NCBI RefSeq assembly: GCF_014898055.3
Contig: NW_023605083.1
Coordinates: 90,489,721 to 90,553,720, forward strand
Direction: 5' to 3'
DNA: 64,000 bases
Source: Talpa occidentalis
Taxonomy: Eukaryota; Chordata; Mammalia; Eulipotyphla; Talpidae
The notes beneath the pieces are model-generated. The model did not search any database, had not been told where the DNA came from, and saw nothing but the letters and a program-made list of their open reading frames with translations. Below are positions 33,861-46,189 of the stretch, piece after piece. The translations under genes were made by a program, and so were the position numbers. The first letter of the stretch is position 1. Each line of letters begins with the position of its first letter.

Positions 33861-34262
33861 ACATTTATTATGTTCTTTTTGGTTCAGTGTTTTCATTTTC
33901 TTTGGATACATGCTGCTCAGCTACAAAAAAAGATGAAATCTTGCCATTTGTGACAACATGATGGACCACAAGATTGTGATAGTCAGACAGAGAAAGACAA
34001 AAGCTGTATGATTTCACTCCTATGTGGAAGACAAAGAAATAAAACAAAGGAGCAAACAAAACAAAAATTAAACCTTTAAATTCTAACAACAAAATGGTGG
34101 TAGGGTGGGGTGTGGGTAAAGGGAGTCAGTGTGTGTGTCGGTGAGTGGAAACTAGGCTTTTAATGGTTATTATAATGTAGTATATGCAGGTGCCAAAGTA
34201 TCAAACCATACACTTGAAACTTATACTATGTTATAAATCAGTATTACCCCAATAAAATAAAA
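33860..34262 (+). mobile_element. L1 3' end (L1M type)
   Basis: ATCTTGCCATTTGTGACAAC, GTATGATTTCACTCCTATGT and GGTGCCAAAGTATCAAACC, then CCCCAATAAAATAAAAAAG, as in older L1 3' ends. Confidence 0.65.
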
Positions 34263-34787
34263 AAGAAACTATATAGCTCTCAAATGACTAAAGAATTGAT
34301 TTTTAACAAATAGAATTAAAAAATTTTTTTTAAATGATAGTGACACTAAAAAGAAAATTTTCAAATAAGATGTCCTCATCTTGAGGTACTATAATTTATT
34401 ATTTTTATTTTTACAAATAGAGTAAGATGAAGGTACATATTCAAAGAAGGCATGACAGTATCAAAAGAATTAATGCAAACAGTGAGATGGTACATAAAAA
34501 GCACGGAATGGGAATCAGAAATTCTGCATTTTAGTTCCTATTCTTCAATTTTCAAGCTAATTCACCTGTAACCAATCTGAGCCTTAGTTTGTTTTGGGAG
34601 AGAAATATCTGTCATGCCTACCTCCCAGGAAAGGCTCAAATGAAATAATGCAAATAAGACTTCTTTGCAACCCTCCTTGCCCCATCCAGACATAAGATAA
34701 CACTGCAATCCATCTTACTTCTTCCAGAGGTAAACTATCACTATGTGATTGTTATTGTTTTGCTTAGTAAGTGTCAAGATGCAGAAG
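34263..34787. other. Non-coding, possibly part MIR
   Basis: At 34500-34660 the wording (CATTTTAGTTCCTATTCTTC, CTGAGCCTTAGTTTG) resembles MIR, but it is too diverged to be sure. Confidence 0.3.
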
Positions 34788-35260
34788 TGTTAGGGGGAAA
34801 GGATGTCCTGAGCTAATCCCATACAGGCTTTGTGGACCCCACTCCCACTCCAGACTAAAGCCATCAAGACATTGGGAAAGACAAATACCGTCACCACCAA
34901 AGGGAAGGTGGCTGGGACCTGAGGGTGGAGGTGGGCAGCCAGGTTGGGTATAAAAACCAAACACGTGGGCCTTGGGGGGCTCGCTGTCGCTCGCCTCCTG
35001 GCTTCACGGCTCCTGGCTCGCGGCCAACTCTCAGAGCGCCATTTGGGATTCCTGATCGGCGGATCGGGTAGGACTCATTTAAAACCTTGTCTCCCACTTT
35101 TCTCCCTGAGCTGTACATTTCCTCCTTTCCCCTTCCCTTGTAAATAAACCTTTTATTAACCTCTCGCGTGTGCCTGCAGTAGAGCATTGATAAGTCCTTT
35201 TAAGCGCAAGGGTGAGGACCCACAGTCAGGCACCCCTTTTTGTATTGGGGTTGCTCTACA
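34788..35260 (+). mobile_element. LTR family X, copy 2
   Basis: Reads TGTTAGGGGGAAAGG...GGTTGCTCTACA, 473 bp, with TATAAAAA near 34949 and AATAAA near 35143. It is inverted relative to copy 1, about 7 kb away. The flanks share CAGAAG-like sequence but do not give a clean duplication. Confidence 0.88.
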
Positions 35261-35930
35261 ACAGAAGGACAAAGTAAAATTTTGATCAAACCAAATAGTT
35301 ATAATCTTTGCGGTCTTCCCGTAGGAGGCCACTAAAAATCAAAATAATAATAAGATGGAATCGAATTAACTGGTATGAGAACCACCACAAACAAAGCCCT
35401 GGAGGCAGAAGTTAACTTGCTTTTAATGTTGGTTCTTGGGGAGTTTACCCTCTCCCCACAAAGAGTAGCTGACTGACACACTGAGGAAATTAGAGCAGAA
35501 TGTTTAATGGGGAGATTAGAAATGTGTTGGGAGTGAGGTGAGGATGCTGGCTGAGAGGGAGCTAAAAAGAATGGCTGGAAAGAGAGAAAGATGTGGGAGA
35601 GAATAGTGGTCTATCACCACTATTCTTTGGTTGGAGTGGGGTGTGTGTGCTTGAGTTATTATAAAAGTAATGTCTACTAATTGTGAAAATTCATGTACAA
35701 CAAAGGGAAAGCCCTGAACTCTTTTTCACTTTGGAAAGGTGACCAGTCCTAATAATTTGGTGTATATTTCTTCACACTTTTTCTAATGCATATGAAATAT
35801 TTATAATACAAACTTCATTTTACACATAAGCCCTGGAGATTTTCTCAGCCATTGGCTTCTTGTTCTTGTGCTGGTTCTCCTCCTAACACCCAGCTTGGTT
35901 TTCTTCCTTTTCCTTCCTTACTGAAAGAGG
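35261..35930. other. Unrecognised non-coding sequence
   Basis: No gene or nameable repeat. Confidence 0.3.
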
Positions 35931-36640
35931 AGGTGTATCTTGAGACTCAGCCCTTGGATTCCTGTTCCCCCTTTTACATTCTTTGCTCTTGAAGATCTTC
36001 TCCATGTAGATAACTCCCCAATCTCCTCTCTCAAGAGTTCCAAGTGTCCATTTCCTATTATCTGCTGGACATCTCTTCCACGGTCTCTCTCTTACCCACC
36101 ACCTCTGAATTGGACGTTATCAACAACCAAGGTCAACCATTTGTCTCCAAAGGGCTCCTTCTTTTTTATCATTAACATACCCCTCAGTCATGTGCTCAAA
36201 ATTGTGGCTTTATTTTTGACTTCTCCCCTTCGCTAACCTCCAGGTCTCCTCCCAGAACATCTTTATTCTCCACCCAATCTTTCCATTCTCTATTTTCAGC
36301 ACTTGGATTGTGGCAGTCATCATGTTACCAGCCTCTCCCTGCTCTAATCCAGTTCCTTATAGTGCATATCAGCCCTTATAAAACAATTTACTTCTTAATC
36401 CTCTCTTTCTCCTTAGCATAGAATTCCTCAACTTCTTGCTTATCTGCCAGTTCCTTGAGTCGGCAATTATACCTGTCAAGGACACAGGTTACTGGCCTTT
36501 ATGTATTATCTCTTTAGATAAACTCAGGCCTCCTGAGTTCCCTGTGTGCAGAGACTATGCCTATTACTCTGTTTACCCTCAGTACCTGGCATAGGGCCTG
36601 GGCATCATACTTGTTCAATAGCTTTTATGCATAGTGGTTA
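35930..36640 (+). mobile_element. L2-like LINE fragment
   Basis: Pyrimidine-rich L2 text ending in GTGTGCAGAGACTATGCC, CAGTACCTGGCATAGGGCC and TGTTCAATAGC, which follows the L2 3' end. Confidence 0.55.
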
Positions 36641-37660
36641 TGCTGAGGGATAGGATGGCTAGGTTAATAGTTTGGGGAAAAAATAAGATAAAGTTTAGGG
36701 GTTAGAAGAAGGGGGATGTTATGGGAAGGATAAAAGGAAGTATGTTATGATGGATAAAATTGTGACAGTGGATAAAGGGAACAGGTTGAAGGAGATATAG
36801 AAAGAGGCATTTGGGAGTGAAGGATAAGAATATGAGATTGGGTGAAGCTCACTTTTTCACCTGTCATTGGTAGGGCCCAGGTTACAGGACCCAACTAGAT
36901 GTGGTCGTGACATGGTTGGTTGAGACCCAGGTGGGCTTTAGGCTAGGGAATATCAATGGGGCTGACTTTCTCAGCTCTGCTATCACAGGCAGCCAATGAA
37001 TTCTTTAACTCTTACAAGGACTCAAAGAAGCATTATCTGGAAGTTCTGCTTGCTTGTTTCACAGAAGAAGGCTAAAGATAGGAATGTATTTTGTTTTTTC
37101 ACTAGATGAATTCAAAAAGTGTTTATTGAGCATCTGTTATACACAGGCACTGAGAATATAAATCTTTCCCCTTGAGCATTTCCTAGTCTAGTGGGGAAAG
37201 CAAAGACATAAAAAAATAAATTGAATGGTTATTACTGTGAAGAAGGAATTCTATATGGGGTGCTGTGAGGCACAAAGCAGAGAGGGGCTAGTCACCTTGG
37301 GGAGACATAAAAGACTTCTCAGGGGAAGCAACTTGAACTGAGTGTTGACATGTAAGCAGGCATCTGCTGGTTTGGTGAGAACAGAGGAAGGCTGGGGAGA
37401 AGGTGGGTGTTCTGGACAAACAGGCATCAAGATAACTACAAACTAGTGAAATTTCAGGGAAATTCATGAGGGTCAGACCAGGAAGAGAAAGTAATGTGGT
37501 TTTAAAGAAAATAGGAGGATACTTCTCTGGTGCATGTGGAAGAGGATAAGGGCCTACAACAGGCAGGATTAGCCAGAACAGAGCTGGGGGAGGGTAAAAG
37601 ATGCTAAGGAAGTGGAATTATCAGGACTGTTATTCAACAGGTGGTGGGAGAGGAAGAGAG
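36641..37660. other. Unrecognised non-coding sequence
   Basis: At 37110-37240, GTTTATTGAGCATCTGTTAT belongs to a common ancient repeat. No gene is seen. Confidence 0.3.
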
Positions 37661-37917
37661 GGGCCTCCCTGGTGGCCTAGGACTTAAGTCTCAGCACTAT
37701 CACCACTGTGGCATGAGTTCGATCCCCAGCCAGGGAGGTAACCCACATGGCGCAGCACACCTCTCCTCTCTCACCCCTTGCTCCCCTCAGCAGTGTATTT
37801 CAGTCAGTCTGCCTGTTCTGTTCCCCACTCTGTCTCTGGTGGATCCTCTCAACCCCTGAAACTCTGGCCTATACCTGAGTTCTACGCTAATATAAATCAA
37901 AAATTAAAAAAAAAAAG
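37661..37917 (+). mobile_element. tRNA-related SINE, type II
   Basis: Head GGGCCTCCCTGGTGGCCTAG, GTTCGATCCCC B-box-like, tail AATATAAATCAAAAATTAAAA. Confidence 0.88.
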
Positions 37918-38279
37918 AACACTACACAACTTATTCTTTTGGGCAATTATAACCTTCTTAACAAAAACAGACAAGGATAGTTTAAGAAGATAATTATAGA
38001 TCAATTTTATTCATGAACATAGATGTGAAGTATATTTTAAAGGTAAGCAAGTTGAATTCACAATGTATAAGATAACTCAATTGCATTCTTTTCAAAAATG
38101 CAAAATTGGTTTGAGATTTTAAAATTTATACAGATGCAAAGTAATTCCAATATAATCGTAAAGCTCATCTGGTGGAATTTGACAGGCTGATCTTAATATT
38201 TATATGGAAGGCCAGAACTCCAAGCAAGCTAAGGCAATGACTGTGTGGTATTTTTGGCTGTAATGTATTTGTATTGACT

Positions 38280-38960
38280 ATTTTTCTTTTAATTTATTTT
38301 CCTCTACCACCACCTATTGTATTTCCTTCTTCCTTCCTTTCCCCTCCCTCTTAATCTCAGAGCCCTCAGGAAGTTTGTGAAGTCTAGTAGTTTGAAAGTG
38401 TTTTATATCACTTCATTGTCTATTATATCAATGTCTAATATTTGGACTTGCTTTGCTGCAAATTTTTTATTGTTCTGACTTGCTTTGCTGCAAATATTTT
38501 TTTTCAAATTCCCTCCATTTTGTTGAAAATGGTTGCATTTAATCCTTCCTTGTGGCTGTATTGCATGGTGTGTATATACCACTCATCTTGATTGACTCGT
38601 CTGTTGAAGGAGATTTAGGTTGCTTCCATGTCTGAGCAGATGTAAATAACACTGCTGTGAATATTGTCGAACACAAGTATTAGTGAGAAATCCAACTTCA
38701 TTCTTTTTTTGATGGCTTCCCTATTTTCCCAGCATTATTTATGAAAGAGCCTGTCTTGCCCCCATTTTATGGTCATAGATGTTTTACCATAGATTAGGTG
38801 CTAGTATATGTGTGGGGTTTTTTCTGGAATTTTGATTCTGCTCCATTGGTCCATGTATCTATTTTGGTACCAATGCCATATTGTTTTTAAACACAAGCAC
38901 CTTTGAAGCATGGAAGGCTATGTAGTAATGATGTCAGGGTGGCACAGGGAGAGAGAAATG
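38280..38960 (-). mobile_element. Ancient L1 fragments
   Basis: Reversed L1 text: TTGTGGCTGTATTGCATGG, TTGCTTCCATGTCTGAGC, CTCCATTGGTCCATGTATC. A short duplication of CTTGCTTTGCTGCAAAT is seen at about 38450-38495. Confidence 0.55.
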
Positions 38961-39407
38961 AAGAAAATTTGATTTATGCCTGCATTATAAATTAGGAGGA
39001 AACACTGCTGTGATAACTGACTGCCCTGATGGAAAAAATGGGACTGACCTCTATATCCCATCATATTAAAAAGTTATTTCTGCCATTCATTTAAAAAAAT
39101 CAGTTGTATTAATAATAACATAACATCACTATGCTATATAATGATTTTTTGATAAACGCAAAGGCAAAATTTCCAGGAGGAAGAGAATACTGCTTGAGTA
39201 GATAACTAATTTCTCTATAGAAGTAAGGTTCAAGTTAAAGATCATTCTATTAGAAAACCTGGAAGAAAGGATAATGTGAGCTATTCAGGTAGGTAACTCA
39301 GTGGGGAGAAAATAGAACTATAGCAACTCAAATCCAGGAAATCAGAACTGGAGAGAAACAGTGACACTCACTGGTGGCCTGAAGTATTTGAAGAGTGAGA
39401 TGTGGGC

Positions 39408-39581
39408 TTAGATAGTGACACTGCTCTCTATGGGTTTCAGATATTCATGGGGAATGTCCAGTTGCTCATTCCGGGCCATGATCTCTCTTTCCAGGTTGTC
39501 CAGATCTCTCTGAAGTTGTTTTAAAACAAGCCTGGACTCAGGGCCTGAGAAATATTCCTCTTTGTGATGCTCCAGGGGCAC
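39408..39581 (-). pseudogene. Lipoxygenase exon 14 (C-terminus)
   Basis: Encodes [13 protein letters not shown]... to [12 protein letters not shown] and a TAA stop. The terminal Ile, an iron ligand in the family, is kept. Two residues are missing before the final ESSVTI compared with the usual KPSxIENSVTI pattern. The acceptor should be AG just before GTGCCC but reads CAT, so AG has become AT. Confidence 0.9.
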
Positions 39582-39711
39582 ATGAAGCAGAAAAGATAAA
39601 TTAACTTCTAGTCCCCAAACATAGGGACCCAAAGTCCAGCCCCTCACCCTAATGGCTCCCCACCAATCAGCCAATTACCAGTGCCCCTAGCGTTCTGGGG
39701 TCTCCTCTTAC

Positions 39712-39882
39712 CGTGCCTGGCTGTGGCTGGTTCAGGAGCTGGGCCAAGGTGTACTGAACACAGCCCTGCCAGACATCAGGTAGTGAGCCCATCACTGTGG
39801 CCATCGTCACATCTTCTTTGGAGGTAGGTGGGAGCATCCGCATTGAGCACAGAGTATTAGGGATACAGGCACGCCAGTCAAA
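39712..39882 (-). pseudogene. Lipoxygenase exon 13
   Basis: 171 bp, open, from FDWRACIPNTLCSMRM to NQPQPGT. The donor is GTAAGA. The acceptor dinucleotide at 39883-39884 is GG in TTTCTCACCCGG, a single A-to-G change from CAG. Confidence 0.9.
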
Positions 39883-40005
39883 CCGGGTGAGAAAGAAGAT
39901 GGATTCCTCAGAAACTGATGCAGGACTCTAGCCCCCACCTCCCTCTCCTTAGTATCCCCAGCCCAGATACTTGCCCTCCGAGCCCAGGCTTTCAGTTGCC
40001 CATAC

Positions 40006-40106
40006 CTGGCCCTGGCTGATGGCCGAGTGCTGGGCAGTGTGCATGAAGATACACATGGTAAAGAAATGGCAGAGCTGACCCCAAGACTGGCAGGAGACAG
40101 GGAACC
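40006..40106 (-). pseudogene. Lipoxygenase exon 12 (iron-ligand exon)
   Basis: 101 bp, open, encoding [16 protein letters not shown] through [11 protein letters not shown]. The His of QHSAI is the conserved third iron ligand. Four residues on, where relatives have Asn or His, there is Ser. Splice sites TAG and GTATGG are intact. Confidence 0.92.
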
Positions 40107-40470
40107 CTAGAAGAAACGATCAAGTTTAACAACAACTCCAAAGCATATATGGAAATAAATGCTGCTGCCTGAGATGTCCATATGTTATAAGTACTGAGGG
40201 TTTGTTTAAAAAGTATTGAACGACTGTAGGCAGGTGCTATCTAGGCACTGGGGCAATATTGGTGAACAAAATACACACAGACTTCTAGTTTCTTTTCGTT
40301 TTGATTCTAAAAGGCAAGAAAGAAAATAAATAGGACAACTAAGTAAAATCACATGGTATATGAGATAGTGATAAGAATAGAAATAAAGCAGGGAGTGGGG
40401 ATAGAAGTCAGGGACAGAGGGCTGATAATTCAGTCAAGGGTCAGGGATGCTGCAGGGACACTGGTCTAGG

Positions 40471-40625
40471 AGGCAGGTGGTGAGTGAGAGCACAGGCTAT
40501 GGCATCAGCCTTGGAACCCATCCCGGCTCAGCTGCTACCCCGCTGTGTTACCTAGGGCCAGTTACTAAGTCTCTCTGAGTCTCTATATATTCCTCTGAAA
40601 ATCAAGATAATAATAGAGCATCAAG
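40471..40625 (+). mobile_element. MIR fragment
   Basis: GAGCACAGGCTATGGCATCA, GCTGCTACCCCGCTGTGTTA and AGTCTCTCTGAGTCTC follow the MIR core and tail. It lies in lipoxygenase intron 11. Confidence 0.6.
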
Positions 40626-40770
40626 GGGATGCTCTATTAAAAACCCTTCAGCACACTATAGCATGATTATTATGGTAGATGGCGAGCGGGGGTATCTGAG
40701 AGACAGTTGGTCAATAACTGGTTTTCAAAAGTGATAGAAAAAATCACAATCAGAAAGAAAAGCAGACAAG

Positions 40771-41041
40771 GGCCTCCCCTGGTGGCTCTTGGTTGAGCGC
40801 TGGGCTGCAAAGCTGCCCGCAGCCTCTGCAGCACCAGTTCGATCCCCGGCAGCAGGCAAGGGTCCCACATGGCGCGCAGACCTCTCCTGCTGCGCCCGCT
40901 GCTCCCCTCAGCAGTGTACTTCGGTCCTTCTGCCTGTTCTGCTCCCCGCTCTGGCTCTGGTGAATTCTCTCACCCTCCCGTGCTTCTGACTGTACCCAGT
41001 ACTTGTATAAATGAATAAATAAATAAATCTTTAAAAAAAAA
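40771..41041 (+). mobile_element. tRNA-related SINE, type I
   Basis: Head GGCCTCCCCTGGTGGCTC, GTTCGATCCCCGGCAGC, end GCTTCTGACTGTACCCAGT and AAATAAATAAATC tail. It lies inside lipoxygenase intron 11, antisense to the gene. Confidence 0.93.
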
Positions 41042-41900
41042 GAAAACAAAAGACACAAAAGCAAACAACCAGGAAGAGAAATGGACAAAAGACTTTAACA
41101 GGTGCCCCACCAAAGAGAATAGCCACCGCCACTAAATCTATGAAGATGTACTCAGAGCACTAGTCCTCGGGAGACCACAACTTGAACTCACAGTGTGATA
41201 ACATACTCACCAATGGGCTAAAGTGAAAATGAAGAACCATCTTGTTCATCTATTTGAGAAGATGTGGAGCAACTCTTAGGATCCTCTACGGGAAGGAGAG
41301 CGTTTTGAAAAATGATTAGTAACTACTAAGCCCGCACATGCAGATATCCTACAACCCATCAATTCCTCCTCTGATGCACACACAGTGAGGTTTCCAGCAG
41401 CCAGGATATTAATAGCCTCCAACTAGAAATAACACAAATGCCTAGCAATAGCAAAAAGGAAAAAATTCAGTGTTTATCATCACAAAATGGAATCGTATAC
41501 AATGAGAATAAAAAGCTGCATGTTACATAGAACAATGGCACCGGTAAATTTGAAACATTGTTGAGAGACTGAAACTGAATGTTCAAAGTAGCTAAAGTAG
41601 AGACATCAGTGAATGTTCAAAGTAGCTAAAACTAACCTACACAGAATGAAGTCAGGATGATGGTTACTCTGGATGGGCAAGATTGGAGTAGAATATAAGG
41701 GGCACTCTGGAGAGCTGATAATGTTCTGTTTCTTTTTTATTATGTGCATCTATATACCTGATAGTGCATTAATCCATGATGAAAAGATGATGTGGACCTG
41801 GATCCTAGAAAAAGAATATTCCTGCTCCAGACAAACTGTCTTAGAGTGCTCTTCAAGTTCCAGAATCAAGAACTGCAAAATGTAGATCATTCTACATCAT
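41042..41900 (+). mobile_element. Ancient L1 3' fragments
   Basis: AGAGAAATGGACAAAAGACT, TTTGAGAAGATGTGGAGCAA and ATGGAATCGTATACAATGAG follow the end of L1 ORF2. A 20-bp repeat (GAATGTTCAAAGTAGCTAAA) occurs twice at 41578-41631. Confidence 0.5.
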
Positions 41901-44188
41901 ACTTCAATAAAGTGAAGATTAGGTAGGGGGGAAATATCGCACAGCACTTGGACTTCAAATTAAATCATATGTATTTCAAAACACCTTGAATCAGCTGACA
42001 GTAATCAGCACCCATACAGGGATGCACCACTGAATCCTGATCTATTTAATGCCTGGAGGGTTCTGACTTGGTAAATTTCTGTCTTTGACAATTTATCTTT
42101 AAGATAATTCCTTCTGACAACTTGAGCTTTCAAATTAATCCAACTTTCTGACAGTGTCTCCTGCAGGAGAATTCATTCAGGTCTCATAGCAGTTGCATTC
42201 AGAAGCCAGTTTCCAGCTTGCCAACCGCAATATTAAGAGTCGTTCTTTCACAAGAATGACTTCACACCACATTCTTGCCCTCAAACCACACAATCCCAAA
42301 TCCTAAAACTGAAAGGACTTCAGGGACCATGTAGCAACCCAAACAGATAATGAGTCTTCTCATTTTAAATTACTGCTTTGGAACATCTGTTTCTTGAACT
42401 GAGAGCTAAGTATACACTCTGATGCCTTAGGAAAAATTCAAGTTGTATATCTGTGATTTGCAACATTAACTTTTCTCCAGGTTTGTTTTATTGCAACAAA
42501 ATTTTCACCCTCCCCAAATGTGGCTTAGAATGCTGAGGTATGCCTTCCCATTCCCAGACAGTGGTTTCAGGTCTGGGTTATAAGGCAGGAAAAGAGAAGT
42601 CATAGACTCTGGTTGGAGTCAGAAGAAAGTAGGATCAGCTAGCACGTTCCACTCAATTTGCAGGTGGGTTAGGACTCAGCGAGTTTAATGGCCCGCCGGG
42701 CCCTCTCTGTGACTCACCTGTTGCACAAGCTGATCACAGAGGGGAGGTAGTTTTTGCAGCAAGGGGTCTGTAATCACAACAATCTTATGTTGATCGGCTT
42801 ACACATGCTTCAACACTATCACTGTCCTTCTATCACTTGGGTGACTATTAAATCTACTTTAGGGATAAGGCTATTAAAAATCAAAGAGATGAAATGGCTT
42901 TCACGAGGTCCCAAGTTGGGAAAAGGAATTCTTAGCTCCTTTGTTGAGGGTGCTAAGAAAATGATAACAGAAAACCATGAGAAAGATCCATGAATTCTGA
43001 ACTCTGAGTAATGAGAGGCTAAAGCTCATGAACAACCGTGTATTATCAGTGCTCTAATGTGGATATTTCACAAGAAGCAAGTAAGTGAGCAGAAGGAGCA
43101 TCTTTTGGAGCATGGGAGACTGAGAGCCAGAACTGGGGAGCAGTACAGGAATTTTGGTCCTAGCAGGGCTGGTGAGGGGGTGTTGGATGGATCCCTCAAA
43201 GGAAGGCTCCACTCTGTGACAGAGGCCAGGCTTATGGAGGAGCCAGGAATCCTCAGGGCTGGCAACAGTAACTCCAAGCTAATGCTTATAGTTTGCACAG
43301 AAGAGGATGGGATTCAGAGCACTGGTGTGAAGAGTAAAGGGACATTAGCTGAAGGACCATCACAACAGGCCAGACTGGCCGTGTGTGCTTCAGGGAGGGG
43401 CAGGAAGCTCGGATTTGCTCAGGGAGGGCTAGTTCATCCTGACAGATTTACACATAAGTGGGGGAACCGGAGACAGTGGTGAGATCCTAGAAAGGAAGGC
43501 ACTTTGGCCAAAGAAACTGAGTCCCAAGGACCAGGGCACTGAGTTTGTGTTTGAGTCGAAACACATAGAGCACTCAGATTGCATCTGGAAACGACTTGCA
43601 CTGTGGCGCGTGTGCAGTGTGCCTGGACTTTCTGTGTGTGCTAGACAGTAGCAGCGGGGGGAGGGGGAGAGCCAGGGTGGGTCATCATGGCTTTGTTGGG
43701 AATAATCCCCCCATTTTTAACCTTCAATAACAAAGTAGACAGCAACGAGGAGAGTCTATGAGGCCTAGCAAGGACTGAGCAGATTCCTTGTGGGCTGCAG
43801 TTGGGGCTTGTGTTCCATGCAATGGTTGACCAGGGGTATCTGTGACTGGTGGTTGGATGGAATTGGGGCTGTAGTCTGGCTGGAAGCAAGAACTGGAAAG
43901 AAACCCTGCCTGGCCGTGGCTCTGGCCTTATCGGGCCCCATGCAGACGCAGGTTAGGCAAGCAGTGGCAGGGGGTGGGGGATGGAAGGAAAGGTTGCCAG
44001 CCAGGGTCTGGGAGGAGGACAACCTTTGGATATCAAGAATTGTCCTAGGAGATTGGAATGGGATCCACATTTTTCATATATGGAGAGGAGGGTGTGGGGA
44101 AAGGTTGGGGTCATGTCCCCAGAAGGGCAGAGCTGAAACGGGCTCTGGGAGTCTTTGAGGCACTCCCAGCTCTGGGAAGGGGTCCTAC
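41901..44188. other. Lipoxygenase intron 11, unrecognised sequence
   Basis: Single-copy-looking intron sequence. Open frames of up to 141 codons (43057) show no resemblance to known proteins. Confidence 0.4.
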
Positions 44189-44310
44189 CCCGGTCCTGGG
44201 TCTGGCACAGCTCCACCTCAGTGATCTCCCGACACCAGAGCTGCAGCTCAGGGTCCCCTCTCACGATATCATCCCCGGGGTAGAAGAGACAGCTGATCCC
44301 CTCGACATAT
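44189..44310 (-). pseudogene. Lipoxygenase exon 11
   Basis: 122 bp, open: [19 protein letters not shown] then [17 protein letters not shown] and TQDR. Acceptor CAG and donor GTAGGA are intact. Confidence 0.93.
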
Positions 44311-44773
44311 CTGTCCAGAGGAGGGCGTGAGCCTCGGAGAGCCGGAGACCGCAGCCTCCCACCTCTGCTCCTTTCCTGGGCCTCTGCCCAACTGATTCTC
44401 ACTATTAGAACCCAGCTCTTACAAAATTCTAGCTCTTTCTGAACACAGTACAGAGGGGAGGGAAATGTATGCCACCTATTTTAAGAATTCTGTACACTTG
44501 GCTTATCATCATCCTTCCCAAAGAAATCCTAATTCCACAGCTGCCGTGGCTTATTCACCCACAGCTAACCGGCCTGCACTTCCACCCCAGTCCTCCTGCT
44601 TTCTGGCCCTACCCACTGACTCCTCGCTTGTCCCCATCCCCAGGACCGAATCTCAGCTCTTCTGTCTGGACCCTGCAGTTTTCATGTTCATTTTGCCCTG
44701 TACTGACCTCAGCCCAGAGCCCCGCTCGCCCTCCCCCCAGGCCTCTCCATTGCTCAGCCCCACTCTCACCCAC

Positions 44774-44943
44774 CGGGCAATGATCTCCCAGAGGTGTAAA
44801 GCATCGTGGGCATAGAGAGCACTTGGGACTCCCAGCAGGCCCCGGTCAGCCAGGTTATCAGGAGGACAGAGGGAGCGGTAGGTTAGCTGAGCCAAGGCCC
44901 GACGGAGCAGCTGCACATGGCCTCCTCCACCTGTGCTTATTGC
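44774..44943 (-). pseudogene. Lipoxygenase exon 10
   Basis: 170 bp, open: [48 protein letters not shown]. Acceptor CAG and donor GTGGGT are intact, and the phase fits exon 11. Confidence 0.94.
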
Positions 44944-45160
44944 CTGGGTCAAGATAAATGAGCAGTCTTGAGGGGAGAACACGGCCATAGTATATAAGGA
45001 GTTCAGGTGTGGGCTTTTCACATTTAAAGACATGGGTATAAGGTGGGGGGACTCATGGGTTTTAAGGACAATCACACAGGCTGGTCTGGGATCTTGAAAG
45101 TAGCAGGAGGTCATACATAACTGGGTGATTAAGCAGCCCCACATCCCGTTCCCTCCTTAC

Positions 45161-45247
45161 CTTATCAAATAAACCTCCATCTGAAACGAGTGTTGTCTGT
45201 GCCCGGGTGTTGATTTCCATGGTGTAGCGGATGTGCGGGATCAGGAG
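45161..45247 (-). pseudogene. Lipoxygenase exon 9
   Basis: 87 bp, open: [15 protein letters not shown] then [14 protein letters not shown]. Acceptor CAG and donor GTAAGG are intact. Confidence 0.94.
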
Positions 45248-45660
45248 CTGGATGGAAGAGAGGGTGGGGGTGGGGGTTATGGAGGCCATGCTTGGGCCCT
45301 TCGATGTGTGTGTTTGGGGGGTGTGTCTTCTCTCCCCTAAGTGCTTCCCTTCCTGCCAGGCTGCTCTCCTGCTTCTCTGCCCACTCACTCTCATGCTTTC
45401 CGAGGCTCCCCTCTCACTCAAGCACTGGAGCCAGACCCACCAGGATTTCACTCAACACTCACTTTGAAACTTGACTTGACACTTTGACACTTGATGTAAT
45501 AAACTTAGACACTGAGATGAGGTTATGGTCATACTTATATATGTGATGTATGAAGAGTGTTTAGTATAGTGCCTGGCACACAGAAGTCCTCAAATAGTAG
45601 TTGTTATCACTTCCTTTGTTATTTCCACCTTGACTATTCCTTTAAGAATCAGCTATTTAG

Positions 45661-45938
45661 GGCCTCCCTGGTGGTGCAAGGGGTTAAGCACTGCACTATG
45701 AAGCAATCCACAGCCTCTGCAGCATGAGTTCAATCCTAGCTGGCCTGGGAGAAACCCACATGGTGAGGCAGAACTCTCCTGTCTTGGCCGCTGCTCCCCT
45801 TAGCAGTGTATTTCAGTCAGTCTGGCTGTTCTGTTCCCTGCTCTGTCTCTGTTGTATCCTCTCACCCCCGCATCTTTGGCCTGTACCCCAGCTCTTGTGT
45901 GCATAAATAAATAAATCTTAAAAATTAAAAAAAAAAAA
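45661..45938 (+). mobile_element. tRNA-related SINE, type II
   Basis: Head GGCCTCCCTGGTGGTGCAAG, tail AAATAAATAAATCTTAAAA. Target AATCAGCTATTTAG before it and AATCAGCTGTTTAG after. Confidence 0.92.
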
Positions 45939-45950
45939 TCAGCTGTTTAG

Positions 45951-46189
45951 GGCCTCCCTGGTGTCACAGGGGTCAAAGACAGTTCTATCAAGCTATCGCC
46001 AGCCACTGTAGCCTAGTTGATCCCCATCAGGCCAGGGAGCAACCCACATGGCACAGCAGCGTATTTCAGTAGATCCACCTGTTCTGCTCCTCACTGTCTC
46101 TGGTGAATCCTCTCACCCTCCCTCCCCTCATCTCTGGTCTACACCCCAGTTCTCTTATACATAAATAAATAAATCTTTTTTTAAAAAAG
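45951..46189 (+). mobile_element. tRNA-related SINE, type II, second insertion at the same site
   Basis: It begins immediately after the repeated target of the previous SINE (GGCCTCCCTGGTGTCACAG). A third target copy, AGAACTGTTTAAC, follows its tail. It lacks part of the body. Confidence 0.9.

Noticed and set aside
43057..43482. 141-codon open frame in lipoxygenase intron 11
   Set aside because: No family resemblance, an antisense frame of similar length, and a position inside an intron of a clear gene structure.
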